Assembly (NCBI RefSeq): GCF_937129525.1
Contig: NZ_CAKZNK010000096.1
Span: 1-64,000 of the forward strand
DNA: 64,000 bases
Direction: 5' to 3'
Origin: an uncultured Chloroflexus sp.
GTDB lineage: Bacteria > Chloroflexota > Chloroflexia > Chloroflexales > Chloroflexaceae
In this document: positions 15,970-25,723 of the stretch, piece after piece
Numbering within the stretch: position 1 is the first letter of the stretch
Layout: each line of letters begins with the position of its first letter
Position numbers and translations under genes: made by a program
Notes under the pieces: generated by a model
Told to the model about the DNA's origin: nothing
Database searches by the model: none
The model's input: only the letters and a program-made list of their open reading frames with translations

Positions 15970-17409
15970 ATGACTTCCCCTGAAGCGACAAAGGAACCGG
16001 TCCTTTTTGGCCGCTATCGAGTGCATGAAGCGCTTGGCGAGACACGTCTGGCCACCGTGTACAAAGCCACCGATTTGCGCTTACAACGCCCTGTCTTGAT
16101 CCATTTATTGCGCAAGGAGTTATGGGGAAACCAGCGCAAACGCGAGCAATTTCTGCAAGAAGCGGCGCAGAGCGCGCGCCGTTCGCATCCGGTATTGCTC
16201 GAAGTGTTTGATAGCGGCGAGAGCAATAATCGTCCATTTCTCATTACCGAAGCGGTGGAAGGTCGGCCATTATTTGGTATGGGGGCGTTAAGCGTAGCGC
16301 AGGCGCTCACCGTCGCGCGTCAGGTTGCCGATGCAGTGGCGCTCTGTCAGCGTCATCGTTCGGCTGAATTGCCCCTCGGTCTCTTCCACCCCCCGATTAG
16401 CAGCGCCAATCTCTTACTGGTGGGCAATGATCAGGTGAAGCTGGTTGATGGCTGGTTCTTCGCTTCAGCAATGATTCCGGCAGATCTGGCTCACTATCGA
16501 GCGCCCGAACTCAGCGCGGGCCAGGCGCCTCAACTGGCCAGTGTTGTATATGCGCTGGGTATCTTGTTGTTCGAGCTGATCACCGGTCAACGCCCCATCC
16601 ATGGCGATGATCCCCAATCGACCGCGCTGGCTCATCTAAGCAAACCGGTGCCTCCGCTGGCTCGCGCGCGTCCAGCCATCTATCTGCCTTCAGTTGATCG
16701 ATTGATTGCTCAGGCGACGGCGCGCGATCCATCCCGGCGGTTTCCCGACGCCCAGGCGTTGGTCGTGGCCATCGACAGCCTTTGGCATGAGTTGACGGTG
16801 CAAACGCGCCGGTTGCCAGTTATCCCGGTTGCTCAACCTCGACCGGTTGTTCCTCCTGTAGCTCCTCCTCAATCTGCAACCGGCGCGCCGGCTTCGCGTG
16901 TCGCAGATCGCGCGAACGCGCCGGCGATAGCGCGGCGCGATCTGCGCAGTCGGGTGAGTCGCGCGCTGACCGGTTCTTTTGATGTAGACCAGTTTCGTCG
17001 GCAAAACTGGGGCCGCAGCTTGAAGGGCTGGCTGGTAATGATGCTGCTCTTGCTGGTCGTGGCCGGTGGTTCGTTCTGGGCCGTGACGTGGGCGATCGAA
17101 CGATTAGGGATCGCGAGTGCTCTGCAATTGACTCCCTTGCCGGAGTGGTTGCCGCCGGCTGTAGGTTTGCCCGGCAATACCACGACAGAGCAATATGTGG
17201 TCAATATTGCTGAAGGGCTGAACCTGCGCGCTGAACCGGGCACCAATCCTGGTAATATTCTCATGGTCGTTCCTAATGGAACGATCGTGCGCAAGATGGA
17301 AGGACCGGTCATGGCCGATAATATCCCATGGTTGAAGGTCCAATTTGAGCAGAATGGCCAGCTTATCGAGGGCTGGATGTCGTTAAACTATTTACGTCCG
17401 CAACAGTAG
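15970..17409 (+). CDS. Membrane-bound pseudokinase with extracytoplasmic SH3b domain
   Basis: 479 residues. Residues 10-275 follow the Ser/Thr kinase fold (FGRYRVHEALGETRLATVYK for the glycine-rich strand, YRAPEL as the APE motif, VVYALGILLFELITGQRP as helix F). The three catalytic motifs are all changed: the VAIK lysine position reads VLIH, the HRD loop reads HPPISSAN, and DFG reads DGW. A Pro/Ala-rich linker, one membrane span (about 355-376, LVMMLLLLVVAGGSFW) and a C-terminal bacterial SH3 domain (YVVNIAEGLNLRAEPG...) follow. It is probably a receptor-like scaffold that no longer phosphorylates; ligand unknown. It begins a likely operon with the acetyltransferase 10 bases downstream. Confidence 0.85.
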   Translation: MTSPEATKEPVLFGRYRVHEALGETRLATVYKATDLRLQRPVLIHLLRKELWGNQRKREQFLQEAAQSARRSHPVLLEVFDSGESNNRPFLITEAVEGRPLFGMGALSVAQALTVARQVADAVALCQRHRSAELPLGLFHPPISSANLLLVGNDQVKLVDGWFFASAMIPADLAHYRAPELSAGQAPQLASVVYALGILLFELITGQRPIHGDDPQSTALAHLSKPVPPLARARPAIYLPSVDRLIAQATARDPSRRFPDAQALVVAIDSLWHELTVQTRRLPVIPVAQPRPVVPPVAPPQSATGAPASRVADRANAPAIARRDLRSRVSRALTGSFDVDQFRRQNWGRSLKGWLVMMLLLLVVAGGSFWAVTWAIERLGIASALQLTPLPEWLPPAVGLPGNTTTEQYVVNIAEGLNLRAEPGTNPGNILMVVPNGTIVRKMEGPVMADNIPWLKVQFEQNGQLIEGWMSLNYLRPQQ

Positions 17410-17419
17410 GAGAGGGCCT

Positions 17420-18037
17420 GTGACACAGAAAGCGGAAATGCGCGAATTGCTCGGCGAGCGGGTTCGCATTCGCCCATGGCAACGAGCCGATACGCTGATG
17501 CAAGAGCGCTGGCCGCGTTATAGCGAACCGTTTAGCTCGCTCTGGAACATTCCGCGCCCGTATCAGCCCGGTCAGGATGACCATCAGTGGACGGGAACAA
17601 ACGAAGCATGGGCTGTGGATCTGCGGTCGGGTCCGCTCATCGGTCGTATCTCGTTGCGTGAGATTGACCGCCGCTGGCAATCGGCCCGGCTGGGGATTTC
17701 CCTGGCTCAGCCCTACGTCGGGCAGGGACTGGGTGGCGAGTCGCTGCGTCTGTTTCTCGCTTACTACTTCGGTTCGCTCGGCTATCAGCGGATGGTTCTC
17801 GATGTGGCGGCTTTCAATCTGCGCGCGGTGCGTTGCTATCAGCGCCTCGGTTTTGTGGGTATTGGCAGCGAATGGCGACATATCGGTAATGAGCCTGTGT
17901 TAAAATTGCTAGACGAACAGCAATATCAACACCTGGCGCCCTATTTTCGCCGCAATCGATTTGACGCGCAGGTAGAATTTTACGAGATGGAATTGACACG
18001 CGACGCCTGGCTGGCTGCTGGCGGCGCACTGATTTAG
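17420..18037 (+). CDS. GNAT-family N-acetyltransferase (RimJ/RimL-like)
   Basis: 205 residues. The acetyl-CoA site is visible in LGISLAQPYVGQGLGGESLR (a Q-x-x-G-x-G/A loop) and the C-terminal FNLRAVRCYQRLGFVGIG motif is the usual GNAT strand-helix end. A protein N-terminal or small-molecule amine substrate is possible. The GTG start follows GGAGAGG by 4-5 bases and lies 10 bases after the pseudokinase stop, so the two are co-transcribed. The C-terminal 30 residues extend beyond the core fold. Confidence 0.82.
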   Translation: MTQKAEMRELLGERVRIRPWQRADTLMQERWPRYSEPFSSLWNIPRPYQPGQDDHQWTGTNEAWAVDLRSGPLIGRISLREIDRRWQSARLGISLAQPYVGQGLGGESLRLFLAYYFGSLGYQRMVLDVAAFNLRAVRCYQRLGFVGIGSEWRHIGNEPVLKLLDEQQYQHLAPYFRRNRFDAQVEFYEMELTRDAWLAAGGALI

Positions 18038-18047
18038 GGAGAATATA

Positions 18048-18614
18048 ATGTCGCTTATCGCCGGCAATCTTGCTATCGTCCAACGCCTGCTCGACGGCGA
18101 TCAGATGGCATGGGCAGTTATTGGTGGCGCGGCTGCGCACCTGTATGGTGACCGACGTCCGATTAACGACGTGGATATTCTGGTCGAGCGTGGTGCGTTG
18201 CCCCGTGTGATCCATCTCTTGCAGCAATCGCATAAAGCGGTGCAGGCTGATAGTGGACGAGTGATCTGGCGTGGGATCAAGCTGTTTGAGGATTTGACCG
18301 CGCGTTTCGGCAGTGTGAGTTATCCGTTCTGGCTCGATGAGCCAATGCGACAACACCGCCGACGCATGCCGCTGCTTGGCACGCAGGTCTTCGTGGCTGC
18401 GCCAGAGGACATCGTGGCGCACAAGCTCTTATTGCAGCGTGGTCCCGAGCAGGGTAAGCACGATGTCACCGATGTCGCCGGTATCGTTCGCCGCCACCAG
18501 CTTGATGTACAATACCTCAGCGTGCGCCTGCGTAGTATGGGAGCGCTCGAACTCGACAAGGTACGCTCGCGACTGAATGATTTTGGGATCGTGTTACCAG
18601 CAACAGTGATCTAA
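18048..18614 (+). CDS. Nucleotidyltransferase-fold protein
   Basis: 188 residues. The N-terminus AWAVIGGAAAHLYGDRRPIN followed by DVDILVE matches the GG...DxD core of the MNT/pol-beta-like nucleotidyltransferase superfamily, with the Asp-x-Asp metal ligands. A later DIVAHKLLLQRGPEQGKHD segment is typical of the HEPN/MNT-like or AbiEii-like relatives that carry K...KH/D at this point. No partner toxin or HEPN gene lies next to it, so a toxin-antitoxin role is not supported. The gene follows the acetyltransferase by 10 bases with a GGAGA Shine-Dalgarno sequence, ending an apparent three-gene operon. Convergent with fur. Confidence 0.72.
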   Translation: MSLIAGNLAIVQRLLDGDQMAWAVIGGAAAHLYGDRRPINDVDILVERGALPRVIHLLQQSHKAVQADSGRVIWRGIKLFEDLTARFGSVSYPFWLDEPMRQHRRRMPLLGTQVFVAAPEDIVAHKLLLQRGPEQGKHDVTDVAGIVRRHQLDVQYLSVRLRSMGALELDKVRSRLNDFGIVLPATVI

Positions 18615-18619
18615 ACCGG

Positions 18620-19096
18620 TTACGGCAGCGTGTTCTGGCAATTGGCGCAGCGCCCGAACAGTTGCAGTAAATGTCCTTCAACGCTAAAGCCGGTTTCGGC
18701 GGCAATGCGAGCCAGCAGTTCTTCGAGATTGCAACCTTCAAAACTCATCACCTGCCCGCACTTCGTGCAAACCAGATGGTGGAGATGACCGGGATGACAG
18801 GGTACGTAGCCCTCTTCGCCGGTTGCGCCGTGAATGCGGGCCAGCCAGCCACTTTCATGCAATTGATCAATAGTACGGTAGACGGTCGCCCTTCCCGGCG
18901 CTTCGTTGTGCGCGCAAAGATCGGTGTAGAGCTGTTCGGCGCTGAATGGTGCGTGATACGAGACAATCGTTTCGATGACGCGCAAGCGAGGGCCGGTAAT
19001 CCGCAATCCGCTTCGTTGCCACGCTGAGCGCACACCGTTAAGCCAGGCCTGGGTGTCGAGGGGTGGCTGGAGTGATGCAGCAGTATTGGTCGCCAT
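18620..19096 (-). CDS. Fur-family metalloregulator (Zur-like)
   Basis: 158 residues. The N-terminal winged helix includes PFSAEQLYTDL and GRATVYRTIDQL (the DNA-recognition helix). The C-terminal dimerisation domain holds GHLHHLVCTKCGQVMSF and GRCANCQ, giving the two structural-zinc CxxC pairs, with the regulatory His cluster in PCHPGHLHHL. A Zur-like identity is suggested, not proved, because the upstream gene is an rpsR with a single cysteine, and Zur often controls zinc-free ribosomal paralogues. AGGAAA precedes the ATG by 8 bases. Transcribed after rpsR with an intervening hairpin at 19123-19162. Confidence 0.88.
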   Translation of the reverse strand: MATNTAASLQPPLDTQAWLNGVRSAWQRSGLRITGPRLRVIETIVSYHAPFSAEQLYTDLCAHNEAPGRATVYRTIDQLHESGWLARIHGATGEEGYVPCHPGHLHHLVCTKCGQVMSFEGCNLEELLARIAAETGFSVEGHLLQLFGRCANCQNTLP

Positions 19097-19122
19097 ATAT
19101 GGTTTCCTCTAAGTGATCAATA

Positions 19123-19162
19123 CGCGAGGGTCGAGGCAGCAATAAGCTGACCGACCCTCGCG
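19123..19162 (-). terminator. Hairpin between rpsR and the fur-like gene
   Basis: CGCGAGGGTCG (19123-19133) pairs perfectly with CGACCCTCGCG (19152-19162) over an 18-base loop. On the minus strand it is followed by TATTGATC, so it is a weak or partial terminator of rpsR. Confidence 0.45.
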
Positions 19163-19195
19163 CGTCGCGTCGTACCGATACTGTTTGTGTGGTCG

Positions 19196-19441
19196 TTAAC
19201 GGGTGTGTGCCGGGGCAGCCGGCAGCAATGCCAGATGGCGGGCGCGCTTGATGGCAACAGCCAGGCGGCGCTGCATCTTGGCCGACACACCGGTGCGGCG
19301 ACGAGGCAGGATTTTGCCCTGCGCGGTCAGATACTTTTGCAGACGCTTTACATCTTTATAATCCGGCACAATCCCAAGCTTGGTAAACTCACACTCGCGG
19401 CGGCGTGAACGAGGCCGCCCTACTCCTCGCGAACGGCTCAT
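19196..19441 (-). CDS. rpsR: 30S ribosomal protein S18
   Basis: 81 residues from the ATG at 19441, which has GGAGAGAG upstream. The conserved core [20 protein letters not shown] then [20 protein letters not shown] and ARHLALLP is unmistakable. Only one cysteine (RRRECEFT) is present where zinc-binding S18 forms carry several, so this is the zinc-independent type. It is not in the usual rpsF-ssb-rpsR-rplI cluster but between gatA and a fur-like gene. An inverted repeat centred on its -10 element suggests dedicated control. Confidence 0.95.
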   Translation of the reverse strand: MSRSRGVGRPRSRRRECEFTKLGIVPDYKDVKRLQKYLTAQGKILPRRRTGVSAKMQRRLAVAIKRARHLALLPAAPAHTR

Positions 19442-19473
19442 TGATACTCTCTCTCCTTGCCTCTTTGTCTGAT

Positions 19474-19536
19474 CGGTCAATGTTTCAAAAACCGTTCAAT
19501 AGTATACCACAAGTTGCTAATGCTTGAAACAGACCG
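19474..19536. promoter_or_regulatory. rpsR promoter flanked by an inverted repeat
   Basis: Minus strand TGGTATACT (19501-19509) is the extended -10 of rpsR. It is flanked by arms CGGTC-AA-TGTTTCAA (19474-19488) and TTGAAACAGACCG (19524-19536), reverse complements apart from two inserted bases. The symmetry centre (about 19506) falls on the -10 hexamer. One arm covers the -35 region and the other lies just past the start point, a sensible layout for a repressor operator. Confidence 0.5.
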
Positions 19537-19561
19537 TTTGTTCGGTGTTTCCCGAGAGTGT

Positions 19562-21025
19562 TCATACGGGAAGCTGTGGTCGGCGGGTGTGCCAATCGGT
19601 GAGACGCTGATAGGCATCGCCAACCCGCAACAACGTTGCTTCGTCGAACGGACGCCCGATCAGTTGCAGGCCAATCGGCAGACCTTCGCTGAAACCGCAG
19701 GGTACGACCAGTGCCGGCACGCCAGCCAGGTTGATCGGTAACGTGCAGACATCACTCAGGTACATCGCCAGGGGATCGTTCATCTTCTGGCCGATCGGGA
19801 AGGCAACAGTCGGCGAGGTTGGCGTAGCCAGCAGATCGACCTGCGCAAAAACCTGATCGAAGTCGCGTTTGATCAACGTGCGCACCTGTTGAGCGCGTCG
19901 GTAGTAGGCGTCGTAATAGCCCGCCGAGAGTGCGTAGGTGCCGAGCATAATTCGTCGGCGCACCTCTGGCCCAAACCCCTTCCCGCGCGTCTGCTCGATC
20001 TGTTCCCACATCGTCTCGCCCTCGGCGCGAAAGCCGTAGCGCACGCCGTCGAAACGGGCCAAATTTGCGCTGGCTTCAGCCGGAGCGATGATGTAATATG
20101 TAGGCAAAGCATATTTGGTGTGCGGTAGCGAGACATCGACTAAGGTGGCTCCCTGTTCACGCAACACCTCAATGGCTGCGCGGGTAGCGGCTTCGACACC
20201 GGGTTCCATACCCTCGACGAAGTACTCTCGCGGAATCCCGATTCGCAACCCGCGCAGATCGCCGGTCAGGGCGGCAGTGTAATCAGGGGTGGGAATGGGC
20301 GCACTGGTACCGTCACGTGGATCATGGCCGGCAATGACATTCATGATCAACGCCAGATCGGCGACTGTCCAGGCCATTGGCCCGATCTGGTCAAGCGATG
20401 AACCATACGCGATCAGGCCGTATCGGCTCACGCGCCCGTAGGTCGGTTTGAGACCGCTGATGCCGCAGAGCGCCGCCGGCTGCCGGATCGAACCGCCAGT
20501 GTCGGTGCCGAGAGTGGCCGGGGTTTGCCCGGCTGCCACCGCAGCGGCGCTACCGCCACTGCTACCACCCGGCACCCGACTGGTGTCCCAGGGGTTGGTG
20601 GTGATCTGGTAGGCGCTATTCTCAGTACTCGAACCCATGGCAAATTCGTCACAGTTGAGCTTGCCGATCACGACTGCGCCGCTGGCCAGTAATCGTTCAA
20701 TGACGGTCGCATTGTAGGGCGGGCGAAACCCGGCCAGAATCCGCGATCCGGCAGTTGTGGGCACTCCCTCGGTGCAGATGACATCTTTGATACCGATGGG
20801 AATACCGTCGAGCGGGCCGAGTGATTGTCCACGTTGTCGTCGTTCGTCGGCAGTCCGCGCTGCTGCTAATGAAGTCTCGGGCGTGAGATGCAGGAAGGCA
20901 CGAATCAGTGGGTCAGTTGCGTTGATTCGGGCCAGACAGGCTTCAGTTAATTCAACCGCCGTCATATCGCCCGCGGCAAGCGCAGCTCGGGCAGCGCTGA
21001 CGGTGAGAGTGTGTAATTCGGTCAT
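19562..21025 (-). CDS. gatA: Glutamyl-tRNA(Gln)/aspartyl-tRNA(Asn) amidotransferase subunit A
   Basis: 487 residues from the ATG at 21025, which has GGAGG 7 bases upstream; a longer open frame upstream is not supported. The amidase signature is complete: catalytic lysine in [10 protein letters not shown], the glycine/serine-rich [20 protein letters not shown] segment, and the cis-Ser loop [13 protein letters not shown]. The C-terminus carries the usual [20 protein letters not shown]. It releases ammonia from glutamine for transamidation of mischarged tRNA. gatB and gatC are not adjacent. Ends 120 bases before rpsR on the same strand. Confidence 0.95.
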   Translation of the reverse strand: MTELHTLTVSAARAALAAGDMTAVELTEACLARINATDPLIRAFLHLTPETSLAAARTADERRQRGQSLGPLDGIPIGIKDVICTEGVPTTAGSRILAGFRPPYNATVIERLLASGAVVIGKLNCDEFAMGSSTENSAYQITTNPWDTSRVPGGSSGGSAAAVAAGQTPATLGTDTGGSIRQPAALCGISGLKPTYGRVSRYGLIAYGSSLDQIGPMAWTVADLALIMNVIAGHDPRDGTSAPIPTPDYTAALTGDLRGLRIGIPREYFVEGMEPGVEAATRAAIEVLREQGATLVDVSLPHTKYALPTYYIIAPAEASANLARFDGVRYGFRAEGETMWEQIEQTRGKGFGPEVRRRIMLGTYALSAGYYDAYYRRAQQVRTLIKRDFDQVFAQVDLLATPTSPTVAFPIGQKMNDPLAMYLSDVCTLPINLAGVPALVVPCGFSEGLPIGLQLIGRPFDEATLLRVGDAYQRLTDWHTRRPQLPV

Positions 21026-21050
21026 ATCGCCTCCAGCGGAGTTGTGGCGC

Positions 21051-23789
21051 ATGGTTTCTGTATTGTACCAGACTTCAACGCGATGTATTGCTGTTGGCAG
21101 TCGCTTGCTCGCTCTATTGCTTTGCGTGGTTTTGTTGATAGCAGGGCTACCATCACGTCTCGAGGCAGCCGTCGATACGCCACCTGAACCGACCAGTTTG
21201 ATATGTACCGACGCCCTGCTTGATTCCTCTATTAGTCGTCCGTCGGCTACCTCGCCCTGGCAAACCATTCTGCCACAAGTTGTCTTTACCAGTGCCAGCG
21301 CGCAAGTCTTCTCGCCGCCGCAGGCCATCCTGCTCCGTGAGGATGACGATGGAGTGAGCGATGGCAGTGTTGATGTTGACGCCTTCGGGCAGGCCTTTAC
21401 CGCGCCGGCAAATACCGAACAGGTGATCGGGTCACTGCAATATCGCATCGCGCCTGGCGCCTTAGGGCCAGGCGATACGGTTACCGTATCGCTCAATTTG
21501 CCCGACAATCCGACGCCATCGGGAAGGATTTTTGCTGTTGATCTGCCCCTTAGTGGGCGAGCTGATGGCAATTGGCGCAGTTTTACCTGGGCGGCAACCG
21601 ATGTCGGGCCGCTGGTTGAGGCCGGCTCCGCGCTGTTCATGATCACGCTGCGCGGAGTGAATGATAGCGCTGCGCTCAGTATTTCGTTCGATGAGATCGA
21701 AGCGCAGGTTTGCCGTCGCGCTACAGCGACCCTTGGCGGACGGGTGACGCAGCAGAATCGCGCGGCGCCTGATCTCAGTAACGCGCAAGTCTTGTTGCTC
21801 CGTTATGATAGCAGTGGCAAACAGGTAGTGGCAACAGCTCAGGTCGCGTTGACCGATGATGGTTTTCGCTATCGATTTGATGTGCCACCGTTGTCTGCTG
21901 GCGCATTGTATCAGGTCTGGTTTGCCAATCAACCGCTTACTGCCGGTCGTGATGATCAGCGGTTGGGAGTGCTGGCCGGGCCGGTGATAACCTCGCTTGC
22001 CGCTGGTCAGGAAGTAACCGATCTCGATCTTGAAGTAAGCACGGTAAAATTGCTCGATCCGCCACCGGGTGTGCAGCGGGTCTTGAATGATGAGAATCCG
22101 GTGCGATTCTGGATTGAGCCGCGCGGTATCGACGATGAAGAGTATCAGATCTGTCTCTACGATCCGGGATTGATCGATTCGGTAACCGGTATGCCGCCGC
22201 AAGTGTGCAGTCCACCACTACTATCCACGGCGCCATTCTTCGATCTCACGCCGGCCAATTTTACTGCAATGCCGCTCCGCTACAACTATCCATACCGCTG
22301 GTACGCGGTCGCGCGCGATAATCGTGGCACGGCGGCATATCCGGCATTTGGCTACAGCTTTGCCGAACACACCATCACCTTTACCGTTGCGCCATCTTCC
22401 CCGCCTGCGCAATTCTCAAGCGATGAAGGGCTGCTGCCTGGCGCCGCCTCTGCGAACTGGACAGTGCTCATCTACGTTGCGGCTGACAATGCGCTGGGCG
22501 ATCAGATGCGCCTGAGCGCTGTGGCGCAACCTGTTGTCGAATTAGAGCGCCTGCGCGCGCTGGCGCCATCCTATCCAAACATCTCTCTCGTGACCTGGTT
22601 TGATGGCTATGGCGATACCGGCGGCCAGATTTGTGCGTTGCGCGGCAGTGCGGTGGATTGCCGCCGCCAGCTCGAGCCGAATAGTGCCGATCCGGCCACG
22701 CTGCGCGCGTTTGTTGAATACGGTTTGACAGCATTTCCGGCCAACCGCGTCATGTTAGTATTGGTGGGGCCGGCGCATCCGGCGCTGGGCTTTGGGAGTG
22801 ATGAAACAACTGCCAGCGCGCCAGCTATGAGTATTGCTGCGCTGGGCACGGCTTTGACCGAGGCAACGACTGCTGTGGGCAAACGGATCGATCTGGTTTT
22901 GATGCAAGCGCCTTTGACCGCCAATCTCACGATGGCTACGGCGCTGGCTCCCGCTGCCAGCTACCTAGTTGCGCCACCCGGTCAACTCTGGCGCGTTGCC
23001 TGGCTCAATCGCGTTCTCAATCGGTTGACAACGACCGGTAGTAATGATCCACGCGCAGTTGCCATCGATTTACCAGCGCTATACGGATCTGCCGTTCGCG
23101 CTGATGGTGTGTTGCGCGAATATGCGATGGCTGCGTTTGATCTTGCTCGAGTCAATGCAGTGCGTTCCGCGCGCGATACACTGGCTGCCGAGCTGTCTGA
23201 GGTCTGGAACGAGCGTCGCGCAACAATGGAATTGTTGTTCGTTGAAGTGCGCGCGAACAGTGTGATCTACGATACTTCAGGGAATGGTTTAGGCGATGAG
23301 ATGCGAGATCTGGCTGGCGACCGATATGACGCGCCAGAAGATGCATTCATCGATCTGGGAGATTTTACTGCGCTCCTGGCGGCGGCGCCTGCGCTACAGG
23401 CAAGCGAGCTAGCCGCTGCGCGCGCAGCAACTGAAGCTCTGGCTGCGGCTATGGGTGGTTCGTCACCCTTCGTGATCGCCGCTCGTCGGCAAGCGGAAGG
23501 AGGGATTGGCATACCTTCGTTGCCGCCCGGCGCCGGTCTGGCCGAATTCTTCCCCCATCGATCGTTGCTGGGTGCGCAGCCGCTACTGGTAGAGCGCCTG
23601 CTTTACCGGGGCCAAACCGATAGCTGGAGCGCGTTTCTGCGGCGCTATCTGGCCGCTGATCGTCTGTTTGGGATTGGCGGCGTTACTGCGGCGCCATCTG
23701 GTGGCACAGGTTTACCGTTGATTGTCGGCAGGCCGATTGCCTATGAGCGGTATTTGCCGATTGTCAGTCGGCAGGTGAATGACGAATGA
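21051..23789 (+). CDS. Secreted clostripain-like (C11) protein without catalytic residues
   Basis: 912 residues. An N-terminal signal peptide ([18 protein letters not shown] then SRLEA) leads to a long beta-rich region (about 35-440) resembling carbohydrate-binding or fibronectin-like modules. From about residue 465 the C11 peptidase pattern begins: [19 protein letters not shown], then [34 protein letters not shown] and [12 protein letters not shown]. The motif expected to hold the catalytic histidine (DHGGG) reads GPAHP and the catalytic cysteine (DAC) reads MQA, so proteolysis is not expected. The ATG at 21051 has GGAG 9 bases upstream. The start region overlaps the gatA promoter. Ligand unknown. 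Confidence 0.75.
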   Translation: MVSVLYQTSTRCIAVGSRLLALLLCVVLLIAGLPSRLEAAVDTPPEPTSLICTDALLDSSISRPSATSPWQTILPQVVFTSASAQVFSPPQAILLREDDDGVSDGSVDVDAFGQAFTAPANTEQVIGSLQYRIAPGALGPGDTVTVSLNLPDNPTPSGRIFAVDLPLSGRADGNWRSFTWAATDVGPLVEAGSALFMITLRGVNDSAALSISFDEIEAQVCRRATATLGGRVTQQNRAAPDLSNAQVLLLRYDSSGKQVVATAQVALTDDGFRYRFDVPPLSAGALYQVWFANQPLTAGRDDQRLGVLAGPVITSLAAGQEVTDLDLEVSTVKLLDPPPGVQRVLNDENPVRFWIEPRGIDDEEYQICLYDPGLIDSVTGMPPQVCSPPLLSTAPFFDLTPANFTAMPLRYNYPYRWYAVARDNRGTAAYPAFGYSFAEHTITFTVAPSSPPAQFSSDEGLLPGAASANWTVLIYVAADNALGDQMRLSAVAQPVVELERLRALAPSYPNISLVTWFDGYGDTGGQICALRGSAVDCRRQLEPNSADPATLRAFVEYGLTAFPANRVMLVLVGPAHPALGFGSDETTASAPAMSIAALGTALTEATTAVGKRIDLVLMQAPLTANLTMATALAPAASYLVAPPGQLWRVAWLNRVLNRLTTTGSNDPRAVAIDLPALYGSAVRADGVLREYAMAAFDLARVNAVRSARDTLAAELSEVWNERRATMELLFVEVRANSVIYDTSGNGLGDEMRDLAGDRYDAPEDAFIDLGDFTALLAAAPALQASELAAARAATEALAAAMGGSSPFVIAARRQAEGGIGIPSLPPGAGLAEFFPHRSLLGAQPLLVERLLYRGQTDSWSAFLRRYLAADRLFGIGGVTAAPSGGTGLPLIVGRPIAYERYLPIVSRQVNDE
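21062..21070 (-). promoter_or_regulatory. Extended -10 promoter of gatA
   Basis: Minus strand TGGTACAAT. The predicted start near 21055 gives a 30-base leader containing the GGAGG. The element lies inside the first codons of the divergent gene that starts at 21051. Confidence 0.55.
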
Positions 23790-23845
23790 AGGGGCAGTTG
23801 CGCGTCGGTTGCGCGGGTAATGAGCAACTGCTCCTTCATACCGCG

Positions 23846-25723
23846 TTACCCACTCACTTCTACGCCGGCAGCGAATTGTTGCCGGTACAGCTCGTAATAC
23901 GGGCCTCGCTGCGCCAGCAGTTCTTGGTGTGTGCCGCGTTCGACAATCTGTCCGTTTTGTACCATCAACACCAGATCGGCGTTGCGTATCGTGCTCAGCC
24001 GGTGAGCGATGACGAAGCTGGTGCGACCGGTAAGCATCTGATCGAAGGCGCGTTGAATGACGCGCTCGGTGCGGGTATCGACACTGCTGGTCGCCTCATC
24101 GAGTATCAGGATGCGCGGGTTAGCTAACGCTGCGCGGGCAATTGCAATCAATTGCCGTTGTCCCTGGCTCAGACCGGTGCCGCGTTCACCGAGGATGGTC
24201 TGGTAGCCATCGGGTAACCGCTCAATAAATTCGTTTGCCCCGACAAGCCTGGCTGCCGCAATCACCTCTTCGTCGCTGGCATCGAGGCGCCCATAGCGAA
24301 TATTGTTCATCACTGTATCGGCAAACAAAAAGGTGTCTTGCAACACAATGCCGATTTGGGAGCGCAGGCTGGCCGCCGTTACCTCGCGCACATCAAAACC
24401 GTCAATCGTAACGCTCCCTGCGCTTACGTCGTAAAAGCGTGGGATAAGGTTGACCAGGGTCGTTTTGCCGGCGCCGGTTGGCCCGACAATGGCAATCGTC
24501 TGTCCGGGTTCAGCCACGAAGCTGATGTCACGCAGCACCGGCTGGCCCGGCTTATATTCGGCCCAGACCCGATCAAAAGCGACCCGGCCTTTAATCGGCG
24601 GCAATGGTCGGGCATCAGGAGCGTCAACCAGATCGGGTCGGACATCAAGCAGGCCAAAGATTCGTTCGCCCCCGGCAATCGCATTTTGCACGTTCGTCCA
24701 GAGCGAGGCGATCTGTTGAATAGGCTGGTTAAACCGTTGCACATATTGGATGAAGGCAAATATTGTGCCGAGCGAGATCATGGCGGTGCCGAAGAGTGGG
24801 GCATTGCGCAACATACTCAGCGCGCCAACCACGACAACAATCGCAATAGCGACAAACCCCAATGCTTCCAGAACCGGATTGAGCGCACTGGTGAAACTGG
24901 CAGCGCGAATGTTGGCGTCGCGATTGGCGGCGTTTGCCCGCTCGAATTGAGCGATACTCTCAGTTTCACGGTTGAAGGCCTGCACCTCGCGCGCGCCGGC
25001 GATACTCTCTTGCAAACCGGCATTGACGTTACCCATCTGCTGGCGACTGGCGCGGAAAGCGCGGCGGGCCTGAGTTGAGAAGTAAACGGTCGCCAGCGCC
25101 ATAAACGGAACCACACTCAGGCTGATCAGTGCATAGATCCAGTTGCTTTGCAGCATTGCATTGATCGTCAACCCGATTTGCAAGATGCCGTTTACGACGC
25201 TCAACAGGGCAAAGCTGAGCGCCTGCTGGATTGTGTCAGTATCGCTGGTAATGCGGCTCATCACATTTCCGGCTTCATTGCGGGCAAAATAGCCGAGCGA
25301 AAGGCGATGGATGTGGGAAAAGACATCTTCCCGAATCTGGCGCAGGGCATGTTGACCGACCCAGTTCATGCTAAAGAACGCCAGTCCTTGCAGGAAGGCG
25401 CCACCGATAAACACAACCAGCAGCAAGCCGGTCAGCGTGGCCAGTCCACTCATGCGATCAGCGCCGGTTGCAGCGGGATCGACAACCGTAAACCAGCAAG
25501 CGTCAGCTCGTGGGAAGAGGTAGCAATCCACTGCCTGCCCGATCAGCTCAGGCGCAGTGACTTGCAGTTGCGCGCTGGCCGTAATCAAGATGAGTGTCAG
25601 CGCCACAGCAAACCAGTAAGGGCGAAAATAGGGCCAGAAGCGCGCAATAGTTGCCCACACATGCTTTGGCTTTTGCACTTCAGTATTGAGCATACGGCCA
25701 GGGCCGCCTAATCCTCCCATCAT
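23846..25723 (-). CDS. Heterodimeric ABC exporter subunit with the canonical nucleotide site
   Basis: 625 residues, half-size exporter: six membrane spans (about 35-355) then an ABC domain. Walker A is GPTGAGKTTL, Walker B ends ILILDEATSSVD with the catalytic glutamate, and the switch histidine is intact (FVIAHRLST). The signature motif is the deviant LSQGQ. Paired with the upstream subunit, which has LSGGQ but a degenerate Walker B, this gives one working and one degenerate ATP site, as in TM287/288- and BmrCD-type exporters. It overlaps the upstream subunit by four bases. Likely exports drugs or lipids; substrate unknown. Confidence 0.9.
   Translation of the reverse strand: MMGGLGGPGRMLNTEVQKPKHVWATIARFWPYFRPYWFAVALTLILITASAQLQVTAPELIGQAVDCYLFPRADACWFTVVDPAATGADRMSGLATLTGLLLVVFIGGAFLQGLAFFSMNWVGQHALRQIREDVFSHIHRLSLGYFARNEAGNVMSRITSDTDTIQQALSFALLSVVNGILQIGLTINAMLQSNWIYALISLSVVPFMALATVYFSTQARRAFRASRQQMGNVNAGLQESIAGAREVQAFNRETESIAQFERANAANRDANIRAASFTSALNPVLEALGFVAIAIVVVVGALSMLRNAPLFGTAMISLGTIFAFIQYVQRFNQPIQQIASLWTNVQNAIAGGERIFGLLDVRPDLVDAPDARPLPPIKGRVAFDRVWAEYKPGQPVLRDISFVAEPGQTIAIVGPTGAGKTTLVNLIPRFYDVSAGSVTIDGFDVREVTAASLRSQIGIVLQDTFLFADTVMNNIRYGRLDASDEEVIAAARLVGANEFIERLPDGYQTILGERGTGLSQGQRQLIAIARAALANPRILILDEATSSVDTRTERVIQRAFDQMLTGRTSFVIAHRLSTIRNADLVLMVQNGQIVERGTHQELLAQRGPYYELYRQQFAAGVEVSG

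Noticed and set aside
18048-18614. Nucleotidyltransferase considered as an AbiEii or MNT toxin
   Set aside because: No AbiEi or HEPN partner gene is adjacent; it sits in an operon with a kinase-like protein and an acetyltransferase.
19442-19480. 13-residue N-terminal extension of rpsR from a TTG
   Set aside because: The ATG at 19441 has GGAGAGAG at the right distance and gives the normal S18 length.
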